From: Mesorhizobium loti | GTDB lineage: Bacteria; Pseudomonadota; Alphaproteobacteria; Rhizobiales; Rhizobiaceae | NCBI RefSeq assembly: GCF_002858745.1 | Contig: NZ_PJRO01000021.1 | Coordinates: forward strand, 1 to 64,000 | Length of the DNA: 64,000 nucleotides | Reading direction: 5' to 3' | Shown here: in pieces, positions 1 to 11,349 of the stretch | How positions within the stretch are numbered: position 1 is the first letter of the stretch | Layout of the letters: the number at the start of each line of letters is the position of its first letter | Position numbers and translations under genes: made by a program | The notes under the pieces: generated by a model | The model's database searches: none | What the model was told of the DNA's origin: nothing | Seen by the model: only the letters and a program-made list of their open reading frames with translations

Positions 1-161
1 GTTTTGCTACCGAGGACTTCTCGGCGCTGCGCTACGTGCGCGATCAGCTGCAGGCGACCGGCCTCTATGAAGAGCTCGACCTGCTTGCCGACCCCGACGA
101 ACCGCGCGACCTCTTCGGTATGCTGCTGAGAGCAGGCGCGAAGGAGGGCGTTCCGGCTTAA
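1..161 (+). CDS. C-terminal tail of an unidentified protein (partial)
   Basis: An open frame enters from the left edge and stops with TAA at 159-161, giving 52 residues ending in AKEGVPA. The visible part is acidic and helical-looking (YEELDLLADPDEPRD) with no catalytic motif that I recognise. Codon use is typical of the neighbouring core genes. The family cannot be named from this tail. Confidence 0.6.
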   Translation, partial: FATEDFSALRYVRDQLQATGLYEELDLLADPDEPRDLFGMLLRAGAKEGVPA

Positions 162-190
162 GGGCGAAATGCGAGCAGGTTGTTTTCAGC

Positions 191-370
191 GCGTCCTTCG
201 AGGCTCGCGCGCAAAAGATTGCGCTATGCCGTCAGTCGCAGTGCGGGCTCGCACCTCAGGATGAGGGCGGTCGTGCAAGGCCGTTCATTCTGAAACGCCG
301 GGGAACGGAGGAAGCCTCGCACCCACCTCCCTTATCCTGAGGTGCGAGCGAAGCGAGCCTCGAAGGACGC
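191..370. repeat. Nested inverted repeat (rhizobial-type dispersed palindrome)
   Basis: An 18-bp arm at 191-208 (GCGTCCTTCGAGGCTCGC) is repeated as a perfect reverse complement at 353-370. A second inner pair, 251-266 and 331-346, matches with one mismatch and carries the words CACCTCAGG/CCTGAGGTG. Similar CTCGAAGGACGC/CCTGAGGTGCG palindromes are scattered between genes in many rhizobial genomes (recalled, not searched). It lies between the partial gene and the oxyR 3' end and may act as a processing or termination signal. Confidence 0.7.
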
Positions 371-388
371 ACCACCATCCAGCCGGCA

Positions 389-1306
389 TCATGCAGGCTT
401 GGACCTCGCCCCCTCTGCCCGCATGCCTTTTAGCACCTGGGCGAGCGCCTTGCATTCCGCTTGGCGGTGGCCGTTGCGGCGCCAGGCCAGCGCCACGGTG
501 CGTGAAGGCATCGGCTCAGCGAAAGGCACGACGCGAAGGTCGGGCAACGCCGCCGTCGGCGCTACCGCCATCTCCGGCACCAGCGTGACGCCGAAGCCAT
601 GCCCGACCATCTGCAGAAGCGTGGTCAGGCTGGTTGCGCCATAGTTCGCCATGGCGGTGGGGCGCACGCTGCCGCACAGCTGCAGCGCCTGCTCGCGCAG
701 GCAGTGGCCCTCCTCGAGCAGCATCAGCCTTTCCAGCACCGGGCTCTCCGGCGGCACCGGCGGCGCCACAAGGTCGGGCTCGGCGCGTGGCACCGCCAGG
801 AAGAAGCGGTCCTCGAACAGGGCTTCGGCCGTTAGTCCGGGTTGGTCGAGCGGCAACGCTGCGATGAAAGCGTCGAGGTTGCCGAGTGCTGCTTCCTCGG
901 CCAGCGTATCCGTCACTGCTTCGCGCAGTTCGAGCCGCAGGTCGGGGTAGAGCCGCCGCAGTTCCGGCAGGATCGAAGGTAGCAGGTATGGCGCCACCGT
1001 CGGGATGATACCGAGCCGGAAGCTGCCTTCCATCGCCCCACGCCCCGACATGGCAGCCTCTTCCACGTCGCGCGTGGCGGTGAGCGCCCGCGCAATCAGC
1101 GGCAGCAGTGTCGCCGCTTCCGGCGTCAGGATCGCGTTGCGGCCGGAGCGGTCGAACAGCTTGCAGCCGAGCTTTTCCTCCATGTCGGCGATCTGAGCCG
1201 AGAGCGCCGGCTGGCTGATGCCGCACAGCACGGCGGCGCGGCCGAAATGCAGTGTCTGCACCAAAGTCTCGAAATACTGCATCTGTCGCAGTGTGAGTTT
1301 TATCAT
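389..1306 (-). CDS. oxyR: OxyR-type LysR family peroxide-sensing regulator
   Basis: A 305-residue LysR protein: winged helix-turn-helix at about residues 4-62 (FGRAAVLCGISQPALSAQI), then a substrate-binding-like domain. The two redox cysteines of OxyR are present at C202 and C211 in GHCLREQALQLC, matching the C199/C208 disulfide pair of E. coli OxyR in sequence and spacing (established for the family). It is divergent from katG, the usual alphaproteobacterial arrangement, so it should activate katG when oxidised by H2O2 and probably regulate itself from the shared 231-bp region. Confidence 0.93.
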   Translation of the reverse strand: MIKLTLRQMQYFETLVQTLHFGRAAVLCGISQPALSAQIADMEEKLGCKLFDRSGRNAILTPEAATLLPLIARALTATRDVEEAAMSGRGAMEGSFRLGIIPTVAPYLLPSILPELRRLYPDLRLELREAVTDTLAEEAALGNLDAFIAALPLDQPGLTAEALFEDRFFLAVPRAEPDLVAPPVPPESPVLERLMLLEEGHCLREQALQLCGSVRPTAMANYGATSLTTLLQMVGHGFGVTLVPEMAVAPTAALPDLRVVPFAEPMPSRTVALAWRRNGHRQAECKALAQVLKGMRAEGARSKPA

Positions 1307-1537
1307 AAGAAAAACCTATCGAAAAAAACACAAAAGGCAATTTGCTTTTATAGAATGGACCCCTTAGGCTGCCTCTGTTCCACAATTCGGCGGGCGCCTT
1401 TTGGCAGCTCTTCGGCAACCCACCCATTCATGAGGGAGGCAGCCATCGTCAGCCTCTCTCCGCATAAAAGTCTGTCGTGTACCCCTGCAAAGGGCTGCGG
1501 CTTGGCCTCGTTTTGAAGATCAGGATTGGAGAAAGAA
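1307..1537. promoter_or_regulatory. Divergent oxyR-katG control region
   Basis: A 231-bp non-coding stretch separates the two starts. Its oxyR-proximal part (about 1307-1355) is AT-rich and contains CCTATCG near 1314 and TATAG near 1350, the kind of half-words found in OxyR sites, but I cannot assign a site with confidence. The katG ribosome binding site GGAGAAAG lies at about 1528-1535. Confidence 0.5.
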
Positions 1538-3721
<2,184 letters not shown>

Positions 3722-3740
3722 TTTTAGGCTGGCCGCAAAC

Positions 3741-3775
3741 AAAACAGGCGCGGAGCGATCCGCGCCTGTTTTTTA
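3741..3775 (+). terminator. Rho-independent terminator of katG
   Basis: A perfect 14-bp stem (3741-3754 with 3759-3772) closes a GCGA loop and runs into a T-rich tail. Because the stem starts with AAAA and ends with TTTT it can work in both directions, serving the convergent katG and aqpZ genes. Confidence 0.93.
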
Positions 3776-3824
3776 TTGTCGGGAGGTTGGCGCGGCACTC
3801 AGTTGAGTGCCGCACCCGCCATGT

Positions 3825-4502
3825 TCAGTCCTTCTCGAACATGCCGGTCTTGGCGACGACGCCAGCAATGGCGCCGCCGATCAGCGGAGCCACGATGAAC
3901 AGCCAGAGCTGGCTGATGGCCGCGCCGCCGCTGAACAGCGCCGGGCCGATAGAGCGTGCCGGGTTCAGCGAGGTTCCGGTCACCGGGATGATGGCAAAGT
4001 GCAGACCCGCCAGCGTCAGGCCGATGACCAGGCCGGCGAAGGCCGTCGTGTGTTTGCCGCTGGTGACACCGAGAATGACGGTCACGAACGTGAATGTGCC
4101 AATAAGCTCCCAAAGGAATGCGGAGCTCATGCCCCATTTCGTCTCGTCCCAGCCGTTGGCGCCGAAGCCGCCGGTATGACCGCCGACCTGTCCAGAAACG
4201 ATCACCCAAAGCGCCAGCGAAGCAATGATGGCGCCGATGATCTGGGCAATCCAGTAGGGGATCACATCCTTGGCCGGCATGCGGCCGGCCAGGAAAACAC
4301 CCAGCGTCACCGCCGGATTGAGATGGGCGCCGGAAATCGGTCCGATCGCATAGGCAGCGGCGATGAGGCCGATGCCGAAAGCAAGGCCGATGCCTTCCTG
4401 CCCGAGTGGCAGGGCGCCGCCGAACCCGCCGGTCACCACCGAGGCAGTGCCGATGAACACCAATAGAAATGTACCCAGAACTTCAGCCAAATAAGATTTC
4501 AT
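3825..4502 (-). CDS. aqpZ: Aquaporin Z, water channel
   Basis: A 225-residue MIP-family inner-membrane channel with six hydrophobic segments and both NPA boxes (GAHLNPAVTLG and GTSLNPARSIGP). The selectivity filter residues fit a water-specific AqpZ: the helix 2 Phe in GLAFGIGL, His in LHFAIIPV, and the Thr and Arg of VTGTSLNPARS. The start is the ATG of MKSYLAEVLG at 4502, preceded by GGAGAGGG; an upstream in-frame ATG would add residues before that ribosome binding site. It converges on katG. Confidence 0.95.
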   Translation of the reverse strand: MKSYLAEVLGTFLLVFIGTASVVTGGFGGALPLGQEGIGLAFGIGLIAAAYAIGPISGAHLNPAVTLGVFLAGRMPAKDVIPYWIAQIIGAIIASLALWVIVSGQVGGHTGGFGANGWDETKWGMSSAFLWELIGTFTFVTVILGVTSGKHTTAFAGLVIGLTLAGLHFAIIPVTGTSLNPARSIGPALFSGGAAISQLWLFIVAPLIGGAIAGVVAKTGMFEKD

Positions 4503-4680
4503 AGTCCCTCTCCTCGAAAGGGCCCTGCCAGCTCCTGGCAAGAGCCACGAATCGCAAGCGGAATCGTAAGCTGTAGCCGAAGCGTTTTAAAGCGGAGGAT
4601 ATTGCGCCAGTTCAAGAGCTTGTGCATTCGGGTTGCGCCCTTTACAGCAGGGGCGAAATCAATCCTGTGCGGCGTGACGA

Positions 4681-5970
4681 ATGCGACTGGGCGGAAGGCT
4701 GGCGGCAGCCATCGAAGTTTTGGAAGACATCAATCGTCGGCATCGCCCGGCGGCGGACGCCTTGCGCGACTGGGGGCTATCGCACCGCTTTGCCGGCGGC
4801 GGCGATCGTTCCGCGATCGGCAATATCGTTTATGACGCCTTGCGCCGCAAACGCAGCGCCGGCTGGCTGTTCGACAACGACACACCGCGCGCTGTCGGCT
4901 TCGGCGCGCTTTTGCTGGAATGGGGGCAGACGGCGGGGTCGCTGAATGCGGTGCTCGAAGGCGACAAGTTCGCACCGCCCTTGCTGAGCGACGCAGAACT
5001 CGCCACCGTCGCTGGACGCAAGCTGGCCGACGCGCCGGACGAGGTGCGTGCCGATTGCCCCGACTGGTGCGTGCCGCTGCTCAAGGAAGCCTTCGGCGAG
5101 ACATGGGTAGAGGAAGGAGCGGCTCTGGCCGCACGTCCCCCACTCGACCTGCGCACGAACACCTTGCAGGCCAATCGCACCAAGGTTCTCGCCGAACTCG
5201 CCGAGACAGGCGCCGAACCTGCGCGTCTCGCCACCCAGGGCATCCGCATCGCTCCGATCGCCGGCGATGGCCGCCATCCGAACGTCCAGGCCGAACCTGC
5301 CTTCCAGAAAGGCTGGTTCGAAGTGCAGGACGAAGGTTCGCAGATCGCGGCGGAACTCGCTGACGCGAAACCCGGCATGCAGGTGCTCGACTATTGCGCC
5401 GGCGCCGGTGGCAAGTCGCTGGCACTGTCGGCGGCGATGGAAAACAAGGGGCAGGTCTTCGCGCATGACGCGGAAAAGCAGCGCTTGGCGCCGATCTTCG
5501 ACCGCATGCGTCGTTCCGAAAACCGCAACATCCAGGTCGTCGCACGCGAACAGGAACTCGCGCCCCTGGCCGGCCACATGGATATCGTATTGGTCGATGC
5601 GCCTTGCACCGGTTCCGGTACGTGGCGGCGCCGGCCGGATGCCAAATGGCGGCTGACCAACCGCCAGCTCGACGCACGCAAGGCGGAACAATCTGCCATC
5701 CTCGATGTGGCCGAGGGCTTCGTGAAACCCGGTGGCCTGCTGGTCTACGTCACCTGTTCGGTCTTTCCAGATGAAAACGGCGGGCAGGTGTCGGCCTTCC
5801 TGGCGCGCCACGAAGGCTTTGCGCCTGTCGATCATGCTGCGCTGTGGCGGGCACGTTTTCCCGGTCATGACGCCGCGGCCCGCTTCGGCCCGCAATTCGG
5901 CATCTCGCTGTCGCCGGCGCTGAGCGGCACCGACGGCTTCTATTTCTGCGCCCTGCGCAAGGTTGCATGA
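4681..5970 (+). CDS. RsmB/NOP-family RNA (cytosine-C5) methyltransferase
   Basis: A 429-residue SAM-dependent m5C methyltransferase. Residues 1-140 form an NusB-like N-terminal region, followed by the Rossmann domain with SAM motif I in VLDYCAGAGGKSL, the catalytic motif IV cysteine in DAPCTGSGTWRRRPD and the motif VI cysteine in YVTCSVFPDENGG. The likely substrate is 16S rRNA (RsmB-like), but other NOP2/Sun members modify tRNA, so no symbol is given. Divergent from aqpZ. Confidence 0.88.
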   Translation: MRLGGRLAAAIEVLEDINRRHRPAADALRDWGLSHRFAGGGDRSAIGNIVYDALRRKRSAGWLFDNDTPRAVGFGALLLEWGQTAGSLNAVLEGDKFAPPLLSDAELATVAGRKLADAPDEVRADCPDWCVPLLKEAFGETWVEEGAALAARPPLDLRTNTLQANRTKVLAELAETGAEPARLATQGIRIAPIAGDGRHPNVQAEPAFQKGWFEVQDEGSQIAAELADAKPGMQVLDYCAGAGGKSLALSAAMENKGQVFAHDAEKQRLAPIFDRMRRSENRNIQVVAREQELAPLAGHMDIVLVDAPCTGSGTWRRRPDAKWRLTNRQLDARKAEQSAILDVAEGFVKPGGLLVYVTCSVFPDENGGQVSAFLARHEGFAPVDHAALWRARFPGHDAAARFGPQFGISLSPALSGTDGFYFCALRKVA

Positions 5971-6146
5971 TCCGCTGGCCTATGTTGCAATGCAGCATGG
6001 GCATTGCCTGCATGCCGGCTCTGCGGTAAGCCGGCTAGCGCATATTCTCGAGAAGTTGCAGACTTTTTGGGCAAAGTTAAAACAAAGAGATAGTGCGGAT
6101 CGCCTTCCGCCTTATCGCGTGTCGCTGACAATTCGGGGCAAGCACC

Positions 6147-6605
6147 ATGGCAGCCAAAATCGTACCGGCCCCGAACTACGAGGAGCGCGTCAGGACCTCG
6201 TTCTCGCGCCAGCAAGCCATGGCCACGATCGGCGCCGAGCTGACGCTGGTCACGCCGGGCATCATCGAGATCGAGATGCCTTATTCGGCCGAGCTTACGC
6301 AGCAGCATGGTTTCCTGCATGCCGGCGTGATTTCGACGGCGCTGGATTCAGCCTGCGGTTATGCCGCCTATTCGCTGATGCCGGAAAATTCCGGCGTGCT
6401 GACCATCGAATTCAAGGTGAACCTTCTGGCGCCGGGCAAGGGCGAACGTTTCCTGTTCCGTGGCTCGGTCACCAAACCTGGCCGCACCATCATCGTTGCC
6501 GATGGCCAGGCCTACGCCTTCGCCACCGACGGCGAGGCCAAGCTGATCGCCACCATGACCGGCACCATGATGACGGTCACCGGGCGCGAAGGCATTGAAG
6601 GCTGA
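6147..6605 (+). CDS. PaaI-like hotdog-fold thioesterase
   Basis: A 152-residue single hotdog domain. The motif QQHGFLHAGVISTALDSACG has the HGG-like turn and the acidic residue of PaaI/YdiI-type acyl-CoA thioesterases. The C-terminal half (IEFKVNLLAPGKGERF and following strands) matches the family beta-sheet. Hydrolysis of a CoA thioester is predicted; the acyl group is unknown. It stands alone, 176 bases after the methyltransferase gene. Confidence 0.85.
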   Translation: MAAKIVPAPNYEERVRTSFSRQQAMATIGAELTLVTPGIIEIEMPYSAELTQQHGFLHAGVISTALDSACGYAAYSLMPENSGVLTIEFKVNLLAPGKGERFLFRGSVTKPGRTIIVADGQAYAFATDGEAKLIATMTGTMMTVTGREGIEG

Positions 6606-6692
6606 GCTGCCGGCTCACGAAGCGCTTCGTCGCGCAACTGACACGACGAAACGTTACGCGGGCGGAAATCACGCTGCAGCGCGCTATCCAAG

Positions 6693-7352
6693 GTGTTTGA
6701 AGTGAGCCTCAGTTCCGCAGACCTGCTCGTTGATATTGCCGGCCGCAAAGTCCTGTTCGTCATGGCTGCGGACGCGGAATACGGTCCGCATTTGCAGCGC
6801 CTGTTCAAGCCGTTGATGACCGGTGTCGGCCCGGTGGAAGCCGGCGTGCGGCTCGGCGCCGAATTCGCGTGGCTGCAGGCCGCCGACCGATTGCCCGACC
6901 TTGTCGTCTCGCTTGGTTCCGCCGGTTCGCGCAAGCTAGAGCAGACCGGTGTCTATCAGGCGATTTCGGTATCCTATCGCGACATGGATGCCTCGGCGCT
7001 CGGCTTCGAGAAAGGCGTCACGCCTTTTCTCGACCTGCCGGCGACCTTGCCGCTCGGCCATCGTATCGTAGGCATAAAAGGCGCGTCGCTCTCCACCGGT
7101 GCCAACATCGTTTCGGGGGCTGCCTATGATGCCGTTGCCGAGGACATGGTCGACATGGAGACTTTCGCGGTGCTGCGCGCCTGCCAGCTGTTCTCCTTGC
7201 CCTTAATTGCGCTGCGCGGCATTTCCGACGGCGCGGCGGAGCTGAAGCATGTCGGCGACTGGACAGAATATCTCCACGTCATCGACGAGAAGCTGGCGGT
7301 GGCAGTCGACCTGCTCAGCGCGTCACTTGCCGATGGTACGCTGCGGCTTTGA
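6693..7352 (+). CDS. 5'-methylthioadenosine/S-adenosylhomocysteine nucleosidase
   Basis: A 219-residue phosphorylase-fold nucleosidase that would release adenine from MTA or SAH. Visible family features are the N-terminal strand and acid (VLFVMAADAEYG), SLGSAGS, the VDMETFAV glutamate that binds the ribose, and the RGISDGAAE catalytic aspartate. The start is unsure: GTG 6693 is the longest, but GTG 6702 has AAGG at better spacing; neither changes the core. Guanine/adenine salvage links it loosely with guaA next door. Confidence 0.85.
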   Translation: MFEVSLSSADLLVDIAGRKVLFVMAADAEYGPHLQRLFKPLMTGVGPVEAGVRLGAEFAWLQAADRLPDLVVSLGSAGSRKLEQTGVYQAISVSYRDMDASALGFEKGVTPFLDLPATLPLGHRIVGIKGASLSTGANIVSGAAYDAVAEDMVDMETFAVLRACQLFSLPLIALRGISDGAAELKHVGDWTEYLHVIDEKLAVAVDLLSASLADGTLRL

Positions 7353-7417
7353 CACCGTGACAATCCTTCCAAGGCGGGCCCATTGCGTCGAATCGGTTCT
7401 TTCTTTAAAGGCTCGCC

Positions 7418-8974
7418 ATGACGACGCATCCCCACACAGTTCTCATCATCGACTTCGGCAGCCAGGTCACGCAGCTGATCGCCAGGCGCTTGCGCGAAGC
7501 CGGCGTTTATTGCGAAATCGTGCCGTTCCAGTCGGCTGATGAAGGCTTCCGGCGGATCAAACCCAAGGCGGTCATCCTTTCTGGCAGCCCGCATTCCACC
7601 GTCGATATCGGCAGCCCGCGCGCGCCGGATGCTGTCTTTAAAGCCGGTATTCCGGTGCTCGGCATCTGCTACGGCGAACAGACCATGTGTGCCCAGCTTG
7701 GCGGCAAGGTCGAAAGCGGCCATCACCGTGAATTCGGCCGTGCCTTCCTGGAAGTCGAACAGGATTGTGCTCTCTTCGACGGCGTCTGGGCAAACGGCAC
7801 CCGGCACCAGGTGTGGATGAGCCACGGCGATCGTGTCACCGCCATTCCACCGGGCTTCAAGGTCGTCGGCACTTCCACCGGCGCACCGTTCGCGGCGATC
7901 GCCGATGAAGAGCGCAAGTTCTACGCCGTCCAGTTCCACCCTGAAGTCGTGCACACGCCAGACGGCGCCAAGCTCTTACGCAATTTTGTGCACAAGATCG
8001 CCGGCATCCAGGGCGACTGGACCATGAAGGCCTATCGCGAGCACGCCGTCGAGGCGATCCGCAAGCAGGTCGGCAAGGGCAAGGTGATCTGTGCGCTGTC
8101 CGGAGGTGTCGATTCCTCCGTTGCGGCACTGCTGATCCACGAGGCGGTCGGCGACCAGCTCACCTGTATCCTGGTCGACCACGGCCTGATGCGTAAGAAC
8201 GAGGCGGCCGACGTCGTCGCCATGTTCCGCGAGCACTACAACCTGCCGCTGATCCTGGTCGACGCGTCGGATCGCTTCCTTTCCGCGCTGGAAGGTGAGA
8301 GCGATCCGGAAAAGAAGCGCAAGACCATCGGCCGCCTGTTCATCGAGGTGTTCGAGGAAGAGGCCAAGAAACTCGGCGGCGCCGAATTCCTGGCGCAGGG
8401 CACGCTCTATCCAGACGTCATCGAGAGCGTGTCTTTCACCGGCGCCACCTCATCCACCATCAAGTCGCACCATAATGTCGGCGGCCTGCCCGAGCGCATG
8501 AACATGCAGCTCGTCGAGCCGCTGCGCGAACTGTTCAAGGACGAGGTCCGCGTGCTTGGCCGCGAGCTTGGCCTGCCCGACAGCTTCATCGGCCGCCATC
8601 CGTTCCCGGGGCCTGGCCTTGCCATCCGCTGTCCTGGTGGCATCACGCGCGAGAAGCTGGAGATCCTGCGCGACGCCGACGCAATCTATCTCGACGAGAT
8701 CCGCAAGGCCGGCCTCTACGACGCCATCTGGCAGGCTTTCGCGGTGCTGTTGCCCGTGCAGACGGTGGGCGTGATGGGCGATGGCCGTACCTACGAGTTC
8801 GTCTGTGCGCTTCGTGCCGTGACCTCGGTCGATGGCATGACGGCCGACTTCTACCACTACGACATGGAATTCCTCGGCCGCGCCGCCACCCGTATCATCA
8901 ACGAAGTGCGTGGCATCAACCGTGTCGTCTACGACGTCACCAGCAAGCCGCCGGGCACGATCGAGTGGGAGTGA
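7418..8974 (+). CDS. guaA: GMP synthase (glutamine-hydrolysing)
   Basis: A 518-residue enzyme converting XMP to GMP. The N-terminal class I amidotransferase domain has nucleophile C84 (GICYGEQTM) and the His/Glu pair at about 174/176 (QFHPEV). The ATP-pyrophosphatase domain has the PP-loop SGGVDSSVA near 228, and the dimerisation domain ends in the conserved KPPGTIEWE. The reading frame is intact right up to the attachment repeat, so integration of the adjacent island has preserved the 3' end of the gene. Confidence 0.97.
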   Translation: MTTHPHTVLIIDFGSQVTQLIARRLREAGVYCEIVPFQSADEGFRRIKPKAVILSGSPHSTVDIGSPRAPDAVFKAGIPVLGICYGEQTMCAQLGGKVESGHHREFGRAFLEVEQDCALFDGVWANGTRHQVWMSHGDRVTAIPPGFKVVGTSTGAPFAAIADEERKFYAVQFHPEVVHTPDGAKLLRNFVHKIAGIQGDWTMKAYREHAVEAIRKQVGKGKVICALSGGVDSSVAALLIHEAVGDQLTCILVDHGLMRKNEAADVVAMFREHYNLPLILVDASDRFLSALEGESDPEKKRKTIGRLFIEVFEEEAKKLGGAEFLAQGTLYPDVIESVSFTGATSSTIKSHHNVGGLPERMNMQLVEPLRELFKDEVRVLGRELGLPDSFIGRHPFPGPGLAIRCPGGITREKLEILRDADAIYLDEIRKAGLYDAIWQAFAVLLPVQTVGVMGDGRTYEFVCALRAVTSVDGMTADFYHYDMEFLGRAATRIINEVRGINRVVYDVTSKPPGTIEWE

Positions 8975-9194
8975 ATTAAGGTCGTTTCAGACCATCTCGC
9001 TCCGTGTCAAAATCGTATGACACCGTTGATTGGTAAGGATAATTTTTCTTACCCCGTTTCGCTGCGTATCACTCCAGCTCAGCCACGTGTTGGTAGCGAT
9101 GTTGATACGGCGCAGGATGGTCAAGAAACGGGCATTCACTACCAACACCCCCCTATGTTGGTATCCGTTTGCCCCCAGGACCGGATGCGCTTTC
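8964..9194 (+). repeat. Attachment/integrase-control repeat, copy 1 (guaA junction)
   Basis: This begins in the last codons of guaA (GGGAGTGAA) and continues through non-coding DNA to the integrase start. The same stretch recurs at 24531-24766 with about one difference in ten bases. The shared part includes GGTCGTTTCAGACC (a hyphenated palindrome), GATTGGTAAGGAT, and an inverted pair TTGGTAGC/CTACCAA that could be integrase arm sites. I read it as attL plus the integrase control region. The exact crossover bases are not resolved. Confidence 0.7.
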
Positions 9195-10544
9195 ATGGGC
9201 TATCTCACTGATAAAGAACTGAAAAATCTCAAGCCGCGGGCCAAGCTGTACAAGGTAACGGACCGCGACGGGATGCACGCGGCCGTCACCCCGACGGGGG
9301 TGATCTCGTTTCGGTATCAGTACCGGGTGAACGGCAGGCAGGAGGTCTTGACCATCGGCCGCTATAGCGCCGAGGCGGCACGCGGGCTGACACGAGCTCC
9401 CGATACGCTGGAGTACGGAATGCAGGTGTCGCTTGCGGAGGCGAGGACCCTGCTGGCGCGGGCCCGGCGGCAGGTTGAGCGGGGCGAGTCGCCGTCGAAA
9501 GCCAAAGTGGAAAAGCGCACCGCATCAGCCGCGGCGCTGACTTTCGGCGGATGGGCGGAAGCCTACTTCAAGCATAAGGCCGATCCCAAATCGGGAGCCG
9601 AGAAACTCGCTGATAGCACCCTGACGATGCGTCGTTCAGTCTACGATCGTGCCATTGCGGGGGAGTTGTCGAAGTTACGGCTTGCCGAGATAACGCCGCA
9701 ACGCCTGAAAGCGCTGTGCGACCAGGTCAAGGAGAAGCGCGGGCCGGCTGTAGCCGTGCATGTCAGAGAGGTCGTGTTGCTGGTGTTCCGTCACGCCCAA
9801 GGAAGCGGACTAGATGTGAGCAACCCGGCCGAGTCGATCCGCACCAGCGCCATCGCAACGTTCGAGCCGCGCGAGCGTGCCCTCTCGCCGTCTGAGGTTC
9901 GCTCGGTCCTGGCGGCTTTGGACAATGTGTCGGCGGCACCCACGCTGCGCTTGGCGGTGAAGTTCGTTCTGTTGACCGGCGTCCGCAAGTCGGAGTTCAT
10001 CGACGCCACGTGGAAGGAAATCGACTTCGCCTCTGCGCGCTGGACGATCCCGGCGGAACGCATGAAGGCCGGCAAGGCACACGTCGTTCCGCTGAGCGAT
10101 CAGGCGCTCGATATTCTGACGGCCTTTCGCACTATGTTTGGCACCAGCCCTTACCTTCATCCCGGCAGATACGACGGCGATGTGCCGATCAGCAACGCCA
10201 CGCTTAATCGTGTCATTGATACCGTCGTCGAACGCATCCGGGAGACGGATCCTGACTTCCAGAGCTTCGGTGTTCACGACCTGCGCCGTACGTTCTCGAC
10301 CGGCCTAAACCGCGCCAAGTTCGATGATCGTTGGATCGAAATGAGCTTGGCCCACGCGCCAAAGAACCGGATCGCGGCCATCTACAATGTCAACCGCTAC
10401 CTCGCCGAGCGGAAGATCATGCTTCAGTGCTGGGCTGACATGCTCGATGCCTGGATGAAGGGGGAGTCCGCAAAAGACCTGATCGCCCACGCGAAACAGC
10501 GGGCTGCCGAGGTCCACGATGACGAACTGGATGACGATCTCTGA
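9195..10544 (+). CDS. Tyrosine site-specific integrase, IntG-like (guaA target)
   Basis: A 449-residue phage P4-type integrase. Residues 1-90 form the N-terminal arm-binding domain (FRYQYRVNGRQEVLTIGRYS), about 120-210 the SAM-like core-binding domain, and 235-400 the catalytic domain. Active-site residues visible are the Arg in LLTGVRKSEFID, Lys in WTIPAERMKAGKAHVVPLS, the HDLRRTFST box, and the Tyr of AAIYNVNRYL. ATG 9195 is used because the family start (MGYLTDKELKNLK) lies here; the frame stays open further upstream without a plausible start. Mesorhizobium ICEs are known to use a guaA-specific recombinase, IntG, and the position matches that. Confidence 0.9.
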   Translation: MGYLTDKELKNLKPRAKLYKVTDRDGMHAAVTPTGVISFRYQYRVNGRQEVLTIGRYSAEAARGLTRAPDTLEYGMQVSLAEARTLLARARRQVERGESPSKAKVEKRTASAAALTFGGWAEAYFKHKADPKSGAEKLADSTLTMRRSVYDRAIAGELSKLRLAEITPQRLKALCDQVKEKRGPAVAVHVREVVLLVFRHAQGSGLDVSNPAESIRTSAIATFEPRERALSPSEVRSVLAALDNVSAAPTLRLAVKFVLLTGVRKSEFIDATWKEIDFASARWTIPAERMKAGKAHVVPLSDQALDILTAFRTMFGTSPYLHPGRYDGDVPISNATLNRVIDTVVERIRETDPDFQSFGVHDLRRTFSTGLNRAKFDDRWIEMSLAHAPKNRIAAIYNVNRYLAERKIMLQCWADMLDAWMKGESAKDLIAHAKQRAAEVHDDELDDDL

Positions 10545-10693
10545 ACGGCGTGAGGTTCGTGTCCATTCAGTCAGTCGTTGCCATTGTATCCTGCCGATCG
10601 GCGGGCTCGGCGATCCAACGGCTAATGGCGGATTCATGCCATCCCGCACGTTGTGATAGATGGGGCCCGGGACAGCCCGCCACATGGCTATGA

Positions 10694-11349
10694 TTGCCGC
10701 AGGTAAAGGGCTGCTTTGCGCCCGCATTCCAGTCATTCGGCGCGCCTATTGCGGTGGCGGAAGCGTGGCGACCTCATCGGGCTTTGAAGCCCTGGCTTGG
10801 GCGCGTAGGCATGGTGATCACAGCCGTCGCCTACATCGGTGCGGCGCTGCTCGTTGGGTTTGACCCCGAATCGCGAAGCGCGTCGCCGCTGCAGTTTATG
10901 ATATCTGCCATTATCGTCGTGGCGTGCTTTTTGGCAGCGTGGCTTCTGGGGAGCATGTTTCGGACGAAACCAGCGTCGGATCGAGATGCCTCATCGATCA
11001 ATCCGCTTCGAGTCCTTGTAGTGACGCTTATCCCCGCCCTTGTGTTGGCAAGCGACATTTTAGGGGAGAGCTGGACCCGGTTCGTCTTCAACTCCACGGT
11101 GACAGTGGTTGTCGGTGCATTCATATGGTGGCGCGCGCACGACTGCCGGGTTGGGATGTACACCATACAGCCGCCGTAGCGTTGGCGTTCCTTGTCAGCA
11201 GAGGCGCCTTGGCGTTTACCTATTTCCCGTTGGCGGGCCAGGTAGAGCCATCTGCCAAATATGCCCACAATATTCTGATGATGCTGATCGTTCTCATTGC
11301 CGGGTGCTTTGCCCTCCGACCTGCCGGGGAAAAGCAGCGAAACTCCTGA
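10694..11349 (+). pseudogene. Frameshifted membrane protein remnant
   Basis: A frame from 10694 encodes hydrophobic helices (GMVITAVAYIGAALLVGF, FMISAIIVVACFLAAWLL, LRVLVVTLIPALVLASDIL) and stops at 11179. A second frame continues the pattern with VALAFLVSRGALAFTYF and ILMMLIVLIAGCFAL to a stop at 11349. The simplest reading is one four-to-five-helix membrane protein split by a frameshift near 11150. No family is recognised. The N-terminal 35 residues before the first helix may not belong to it. Confidence 0.5.

Noticed and set aside
9030..9194. Upstream extension of the integrase frame
   Set aside because: Open in both copies, but without a ribosome binding site. The conserved integrase family start is at 9195, and the extension overlaps the presumed att/arm-site DNA.
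8975..9194. tRNA gene as the integration target
   Set aside because: No cloverleaf or CCA-type 3' end is present; the target is the 3' end of guaA.
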